DNA of 9,145 nucleotides from Clostridia bacterium. GTDB taxonomy: Bacteria; Bacillota; Clostridia; Christensenellales; Aristaeellaceae. The translations under genes were made by a program, and so were the position numbers. The DNA is taken from positions 1 to 9,145 of the forward strand of contig JAEDKS010000094.1 of NCBI GenBank assembly GCA_016295665.1, given 5' to 3'. The notes under the pieces are model-generated. The model was not told where the DNA came from, ran no database searches, and was given only the letters and a program-made list of their open reading frames with translations. Shown piece after piece: positions 5,424-9,145 of this stretch. Each line of letters starts with the position of its first letter. Within the stretch, counting starts at the first letter, position 1.

Positions 5424-7213
5424 ATCGCGGCAAAGGCCCCGGTATGGCCACCGACCGCCCCAAGGCCCGCTCCGGACAGGTGCTCCGGCGGCTCGGGCGG
5501 TACCTGATGCCCCACAGGTGGACGCTGATTTTCGCGTCCCTGCTCAGCGTGCTCGGCAACGTGCTGGCGCTCCTGTCGCCCAGGCTGTCCGGCGCCGCCA
5601 TCGATGCCATCCGCCCCGAGGGCGTGGACTACCCCGTGGTTCTCTACTACGTGGGGTGGATGATTCTTTTGGCGCTCCTCTCCTCGGCGCTGTCCTGGGT
5701 GCTGTCGGCGCTGATGATCCGCCTGTCCCGCAGCGTCGTCACCCGCATGCGCACCGAGCTGTTCAACCACCTGACCCGCCTGCCCATCGCCTTCTTTGAC
5801 ACCCATCAAACGGGCGATGTCATCTCCATCCTGTCCTACGACGTGGACACCGTGGGCGCTTCCCTGTCCACGGACATCACCCAGATTCTGACCAGCCTCA
5901 TCACCGTCGTCGGCTCCTTCGCCATGATGCTGACCATCTCCCCCCGGCTCATCCTCGTGTTCGTGGTCACCATTCCGCTGAGCATCCTGTTCACGCGCTT
6001 CCGCTCCCGGCTCGTGCGGCCCCTGTACCGGCGCAGGTCGAAGGAGCTGGGATTGCTCAACGGCTTTGCCGAGGAGGCCGTGTCCGGGCTCAAGACCATC
6101 CGGGCCTACCATCAGGAGGAGGAGTTCTGCCACCGCTTCCGCGAGCGCAACGAGGCCGCCTCGAACGCCACCCAGAAGGCCGACGGCGCGGCCTGCGTCA
6201 ACGGGCCGACTGTCAACCTGATTAACAACCTGTCACTCGTCATGGTCAGCGTGTTCGGCTCGCTGATGTTCATGGCGGGGGACATCACCCTGGGCGGCGT
6301 CAGCTCCTTTGTGCTGTACTCCCGCAAGTTCTCCGGGCCCATCAACGAGTTCGCCAACCTGCTGGCGGAGCTGCAGTCCGCGCTGGCGGCGGCGGAGCGG
6401 GTGCTGCACCTGTGCGACCTGGAGACGGAGAAGGCGGACGCGCCCGATGCCATCGACATGACCGGCTGCCGGGGCGAGGTGCGGTTCCGGGACGTGTCCT
6501 TCGGGTACCTGCCCGGCAAGACCATCGTCCACCACATCGACTTCACCGCCCAGCCCGGGCAGACCATCGCCATCGTGGGCGAGACGGGCTGCGGCAAGAC
6601 CACCCTCATCAACCTGCTCATGCGCTTCTACGACGTGGACGAGGGCGCGGTGGAGCTGGACGGCATCGACATCCGCACCATCCGCCGCGACCGGCTCCGC
6701 AGCCAGTTCAGCATGGTGCTGCAGGACACCTGGCTCTTTGACGGCACCATCGCCGAGAACATCGCCTACGGCCTTCGCGGCGCCACAAGGGACGAAATCA
6801 TCGCCGCCGCGAAGGCCGCCCGGATTCACGACATGATCCTGTCCATGCCCGAGGGCTACGACACCCGGGTCACCGGCAGCGGCGACAGCATCTCCAAGGG
6901 ACAGAAGCAGCTGCTGACCATCGCCCGGGCCATGCTGCTGGATGCGCGGATGCTCATCCTCGACGAGGCCACCTCCAACGTGGACACCCAGACCGAGCGG
7001 CTCATTCAGGCCGCCATGCTGGAATTGATGCGCGGCAGAACCTGCTTCGTCATCGCCCACCGGCTGTCCACCATCGCCGGGGCCGACCGCATCCTGGTGA
7101 TGGACAGGGGGCGCATCGTCGAGCAGGGCACCCATGCGGAGCTGCTGCGTCAAAATGGCGTCTACGCGGCCCTGTACCACGCCCAGTTCGACAGCGTGGA
7201 GAAGGCGGGGTAA
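5420..7213 (+). CDS. ABC exporter half-transporter with consensus catalytic residues
   Basis: A 597-residue type-I ABC exporter subunit. A basic, Gly/Pro-containing leader (MNRGKGPGMATDRPK) precedes the membrane domain, and LPIAFFDTHQTGDV begins at residue 121. Walker A GETGCGKT is at 387-394, Walker B LILDE has D515 and catalytic E516, and the switch His is H547 (IAHR). Its signature is ISKGQ (491-495), with Lys for the first Gly of SGGQ. In the heterodimer this altered signature faces the degenerate Walker site of the 3708-5423 product, while the partner's intact LSGGQ completes the active site here. One working and one degenerate ATP site is the arrangement known from TM287/288 and BmrCD. 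The start overlaps the upstream stop (ATGA) behind a strong GGAGGT. A second in-frame ATG at 5444 lacks a comparable site. Last gene of the operon. Multidrug or peptide export is plausible but unproven. Confidence 0.96.
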   Translation: MNRGKGPGMATDRPKARSGQVLRRLGRYLMPHRWTLIFASLLSVLGNVLALLSPRLSGAAIDAIRPEGVDYPVVLYYVGWMILLALLSSALSWVLSALMIRLSRSVVTRMRTELFNHLTRLPIAFFDTHQTGDVISILSYDVDTVGASLSTDITQILTSLITVVGSFAMMLTISPRLILVFVVTIPLSILFTRFRSRLVRPLYRRRSKELGLLNGFAEEAVSGLKTIRAYHQEEEFCHRFRERNEAASNATQKADGAACVNGPTVNLINNLSLVMVSVFGSLMFMAGDITLGGVSSFVLYSRKFSGPINEFANLLAELQSALAAAERVLHLCDLETEKADAPDAIDMTGCRGEVRFRDVSFGYLPGKTIVHHIDFTAQPGQTIAIVGETGCGKTTLINLLMRFYDVDEGAVELDGIDIRTIRRDRLRSQFSMVLQDTWLFDGTIAENIAYGLRGATRDEIIAAAKAARIHDMILSMPEGYDTRVTGSGDSISKGQKQLLTIARAMLLDARMLILDEATSNVDTQTERLIQAAMLELMRGRTCFVIAHRLSTIAGADRILVMDRGRIVEQGTHAELLRQNGVYAALYHAQFDSVEKAG

Positions 7214-7319
7214 GGGGCTGCAGGCCAAAACAGGGGCCTTTCCGGGCCAATGCGGGGCATTCAGGCGGTGCCCCTCCCCTCCCCTCCGGCATCATCAATC
7301 CTCATCAGGCCACACAAAA

Positions 7320-7353
7320 CGCGCCGCCCTCCGGCTTTTCGGGGGACGGCGCG
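7320..7353. terminator. Bidirectional intrinsic terminator between convergent operons
   Basis: Arms 7320-7333 and 7340-7353 pair at 13 of 14 positions (one C-A mismatch at 7327/7346, one G-T wobble) around the six-base loop GCTTTT. On the plus strand the stem is followed by GTCTTGTTTT (7354-7363), and on the minus strand by TTTTGTGTGG (7319-7310). It sits 107 bases after the ABC stop and about 25 bases after the UPF0210 stop, so it can end both transcripts. The rest of 7214-7378 holds only a short (CCCCT)3 tract at 7271-7285 and weak small hairpins. Confidence 0.8.
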
Positions 7354-7378
7354 GTCTTGTTTTGGGGATGCGGCAGGC

Positions 7379-8725
7379 TCAGTTCCGCAGGGAGTGGAGC
7401 GGGGCCGGAATGCGTCCGCCCCGGGCGATGAAGGCATCACAGGAGCAGGTGTTCACGGGCATCACCGGGGCATAGCCCAGCAGGCCGCCGAACTCCACCG
7501 TGTCCCCGGCCTTCTTGCCCATGGCGGGAATCACGCGGACGGCGGTGGTCTTGTTGTTCACCATGCCGATGGCGGCCTCGTCGGCGATGATGCCGGAGAT
7601 GGTGGCGGCGCTGGTGTCGCCGGGAATGGCGATCATGTCCAGACCCACCGAGCACACGCAGGTCATGGCCTCCAGCTTCTCCAGCGTCAGGGCGCCGGCG
7701 GCGGCGGCCTCGATCATGCCGATGTCCTCGCTGACCGGGATGAAGGCGCCGCTCAGGCCGCCCACGTGGTTGGAGGCCATGACGCCGCCCTTCTTCACCG
7801 CGTCGTTGAGCAGGGCCAGCGCCGCCGTGGTGCCGGGGGCACCCGCCATCTCAAGGCCCATCTCGGTCAGGATGTGGGCCACGGAATCGCCCCGGGCCGG
7901 GGTCGGGGCCAGGGACAGATCGACGATGCCGAAGGGGATGTCCAGGCGCTGGGACGCCTCCCGCGCCACCAGCTGGCCCACGCGGGTGATCTTGAAGGCC
8001 GTGCGCTTGATGGTCTCCGCCACCACGTCAAAGGGCTTGCCGCGGCACTCCTCCAGCGCCTTCTTCACCACGCCGGGGCCCGACACGCCCACGTTGATGG
8101 CGCACTCCGGCTCTCCCACGCCGCAGAAGGCACCCGCCATGAACGGATTGTCCTCCACCGCGTTGGCGAACACCACCAGCTTGGCACAGCCCAGGCCGTC
8201 CGAATCCGCCGTCAGGGCCGCGGTCTCCTTGATGATGTGGCCCATGTCCCGGATGGCGTTCATGTTGAGGCCGGCCTTCGTCGAGCCCACGTTGATGGAC
8301 GAGCAGAGGCGCTCGGTGGTCGCCAGCACCTCGGGGATGGACTGCATGAGCCGGATGTCCGCCCGGGTGGCGCCCTTCTGCATCAGCGCGGAGTAGCCGC
8401 CCAGGAAGTTCACGCCCATCTCCTTCGCGGCCCGGTCGAGCCAGCGGGCGATGGGCCTCGGGTCGCCCTGACAGATCAGGCTCACCGGGGTCACCGAGAT
8501 GCGCTTGTTCACAATCGGGATGCTGAACTCCCGCTCGATGCTCTCGCCCACGCGCACCAGACTCCGGGCCACGCGGCAGATCTTGTCATAGACCCGCTGA
8601 CCGCACCGCTCGGGGTCGGCATCGGAGCAGTCCAGCAGGTTCACGCCCAGGGTGATGGTGCGGATGTCGAAGTTCTCCTCCTGAATCATCCGCATGGTCT
8701 GGAGAATCTCGCCTGTTTCGATCAA
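7379..8725 (-). CDS. UPF0210/DUF711 family protein ('PFL family protein')
   Basis: A 448-residue cytoplasmic protein, about full length for the family (roughly 450 residues). Many conserved blocks are recognisable: DIRTITLG near the N-terminus, PIVNKRISVTPVSLI, CSSINVGSTKAG, VVFANAVEDNPFMAGAF, GVSGPGVVK, LSLAPTPARGDSVA, GGLSGAFIPVSED, SVGLDMIAIPGDT and the C-terminal ARGGRIPAPLHS. The family is linked by fold to pyruvate formate-lyase-like proteins, but I see no glycyl-radical motif near the C-terminus; its biochemical role is unknown. The start is TTG 8725. The in-frame TGA of the upstream ACT gene (8743-8741) bars a longer frame, GGGAGG lies 7-9 nt upstream, and the resulting N-terminus (MIETGEILQTMRMIQEENFD) matches the family. 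It is in an operon with the ACT-domain gene, 15 bases downstream of its stop. Transcription probably ends at the hairpin at 7320-7353. Several extra cysteines occur near the C-terminus (NTCSCDAF). Confidence 0.95.
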   Translation of the reverse strand: MIETGEILQTMRMIQEENFDIRTITLGVNLLDCSDADPERCGQRVYDKICRVARSLVRVGESIEREFSIPIVNKRISVTPVSLICQGDPRPIARWLDRAAKEMGVNFLGGYSALMQKGATRADIRLMQSIPEVLATTERLCSSINVGSTKAGLNMNAIRDMGHIIKETAALTADSDGLGCAKLVVFANAVEDNPFMAGAFCGVGEPECAINVGVSGPGVVKKALEECRGKPFDVVAETIKRTAFKITRVGQLVAREASQRLDIPFGIVDLSLAPTPARGDSVAHILTEMGLEMAGAPGTTAALALLNDAVKKGGVMASNHVGGLSGAFIPVSEDIGMIEAAAAGALTLEKLEAMTCVCSVGLDMIAIPGDTSAATISGIIADEAAIGMVNNKTTAVRVIPAMGKKAGDTVEFGGLLGYAPVMPVNTCSCDAFIARGGRIPAPLHSLRN

Positions 8726-8740
8726 CGCCCGTCCCTCCCG

Positions 8741-9013
8741 TCAGATGCGGTGCATGGCTTCGTAGATGTCCATGCGCTGCATGTGGATGGTCATTTTCAT
8801 CTCGTCGCGGATGGGCTGAAGGCCCTCGTCAATCTGGGCGAAGTCCATGTGGGCGCCGTCCAGGTCCACCACCATCATCATGGTGAAATAGCCGCCCAGA
8901 ATGGTCTGGGTGATGTCCAGAATGTTAATGTTCATCTCGCTCAGCCGGGTCGCCACCCGGGCGATAATGCCCGTGGCATCCAGCCCGGTGACGGAAATCA
9001 GCGCCTTGGTCAT
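8741..9013 (-). CDS. ACT domain-containing protein, UPF0237 family
   Basis: A 90-residue single ACT-domain protein, the normal UPF0237 length. It begins MTKALISVTGLDATGIIARVA, matching the family's conserved start (strand, then a glycine turn with D-x-x-G-I-I), followed by NINILDITQTI and FTMMMVVDL. ACT domains are small ligand-binding modules, often for amino acids, that form dimers; the ligand here is unknown. ATG 9013 is chosen because AAAGGAGG (9029-9022) lies 8 nt upstream and the product then has family length. An in-frame ATG at 9049 would add 12 residues (GPPGCTKEEDR and so on) without a ribosome binding site. It is the first gene of an operon with the UPF0210 gene; this pairing recurs in Firmicutes such as Streptococcus, suggesting the ACT protein modulates or partners with the UPF0210 protein. 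That functional link is inferred. The two genes are in the same reading frame, separated by one TGA. Confidence 0.95.
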   Translation of the reverse strand: MTKALISVTGLDATGIIARVATRLSEMNINILDITQTILGGYFTMMMVVDLDGAHMDFAQIDEGLQPIRDEMKMTIHMQRMDIYEAMHRI

Positions 9014-9016
9014 ACG

Positions 9017-9059
9017 GTCCTCCTCCTTTGTGCACCCCGGGGGCCCCATGGAGGGGGAC
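9017..9059 (-). promoter_or_regulatory. Potential Shine-Dalgarno-sequestering hairpin in the ACT gene leader
   Basis: In the mRNA, the stretch 9059-9050 (GTCCCCCTCC) can pair with 9026-9017 (GGAGGAGGAC) at 9 of 10 positions, closing a 23-nt loop. The right arm covers the GGAGG of the ribosome binding site, so the fold would reduce translation unless opened. I do not recognise a known riboswitch class in it. Pairing is seen directly; regulation is inferred. Confidence 0.4.
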
Positions 9060-9074
9060 GGGTGGGTGCGTGGG
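9053..9074 (+). other. Candidate G-quadruplex on the template strand of the ACT leader
   Basis: Four G-runs on the plus strand, at 9053-9057, 9060-9062, 9064-9066 and 9072-9074, are separated by loops of 2, 1 and 5 bases, which fits the standard G3+N1-7 pattern. A second, looser set at 9092-9119 has one 8-base loop. Together they bracket the -10 element of the ACT promoter on the template strand. Confidence 0.4.
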
Positions 9075-9083
9075 TACTAATAT

Positions 9084-9112
9084 AGCATAGCGGGTGGGAG
9101 GGGGTTTGTCAA
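9084..9112 (-). promoter_or_regulatory. Sigma-A type promoter for the ACT/UPF0210 operon
   Basis: On the minus strand, TTGACA (9112-9107) and TATGCT (9089-9084) are separated by 17 bases. Transcription would begin near 9077, giving a leader of about 64 nt before ATG 9013. The -10 region is the only AT-rich patch in a G/C-run-rich stretch. Nothing else recognisable lies between 9113 and the window end. Confidence 0.8.
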
Positions 9113-9145
9113 GGGGGGGAGTGTACCCTCAGTTGCTTGTTGGGG

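Noticed and set aside
7222..7261. Small hairpins AGGCC/GGCCT (7222-7239) and AATGC/GCATT (7249-7261) as terminators
   Set aside because: Stems are only five pairs and neither is followed by a real T-run; the hairpin at 7320-7353 is far stronger.
7388..7480. Glycyl-radical site at the C-terminus of the 'PFL family' protein
   Set aside because: The C-terminal sequence (ARGGRIPAPLHS) does not fit the glycyl-radical motif; the family name reflects fold similarity only.
7250..9085. 611-codon plus-strand open frame opposite the UPF0210/ACT genes
   Set aside because: It is His/Gly/Arg/Gln-rich low-complexity translation typical of the antisense of GC-rich genes. The opposite strand carries two clearly conserved proteins.

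Overview
The window looks like chromosomal DNA from a GC-rich member of the Bacillota, probably Clostridia. This placement is an inference from three things: strong AGGAGG-type ribosome binding sites, MarR-regulated heterodimeric ABC exporters, and an adjacent UPF0237 (ACT)/UPF0210 gene pair of the kind common in Firmicutes. Coding DNA is strongly GC-biased at third codon positions, which creates many long shadow reading frames. The only AT-rich stretches are short promoter regions.

Positions 1-3253 and 3253-7213 hold two divergent (head-to-head) operons with the same order: a MarR-family regulator, an ABC half-transporter with a degenerate ATPase site, then an ABC half-transporter with (or expected to have) the consensus site. 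The minus-strand operon starts at about 3068 and runs off the left edge, so its second exporter gene is cut (265 codons visible). The plus-strand operon starts at about 3221 and is complete. Each operon probably encodes one heterodimeric type-I exporter of the TM287/288, BmrCD or LmrCD kind, plus its own regulator. Substrates cannot be read from the sequence; drugs, peptides or lipids are all possible.

The 214-base gap between the regulators (3039-3252) carries two back-to-back promoters with 17-base spacers, one TTGACA/TATAAT and one TTGACA/TATACT. Around them lie short inverted and direct repeats spaced close to the helical turn. These are good candidate operators and could let the two regulators influence each other's operon.

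From 7214 to 7378 is a convergent intergenic stretch with a strong hairpin at 7320-7353, placed to terminate transcription from both sides. From 7379 to 9112 a minus-strand operon encodes a small ACT-domain protein (UPF0237) and a UPF0210/DUF711 'PFL family' protein, a conserved pair of unknown function. Its promoter is at 9084-9112. Its leader can fold so as to hide the Shine-Dalgarno sequence, and the opposite strand there is rich in G-runs.

I see no RNA genes, CRISPR arrays, insertion sequences or prophage. Nothing here is clearly a new system. The most interesting parts are the repeat architecture between the divergent regulators and the leader of the ACT/UPF0210 operon.
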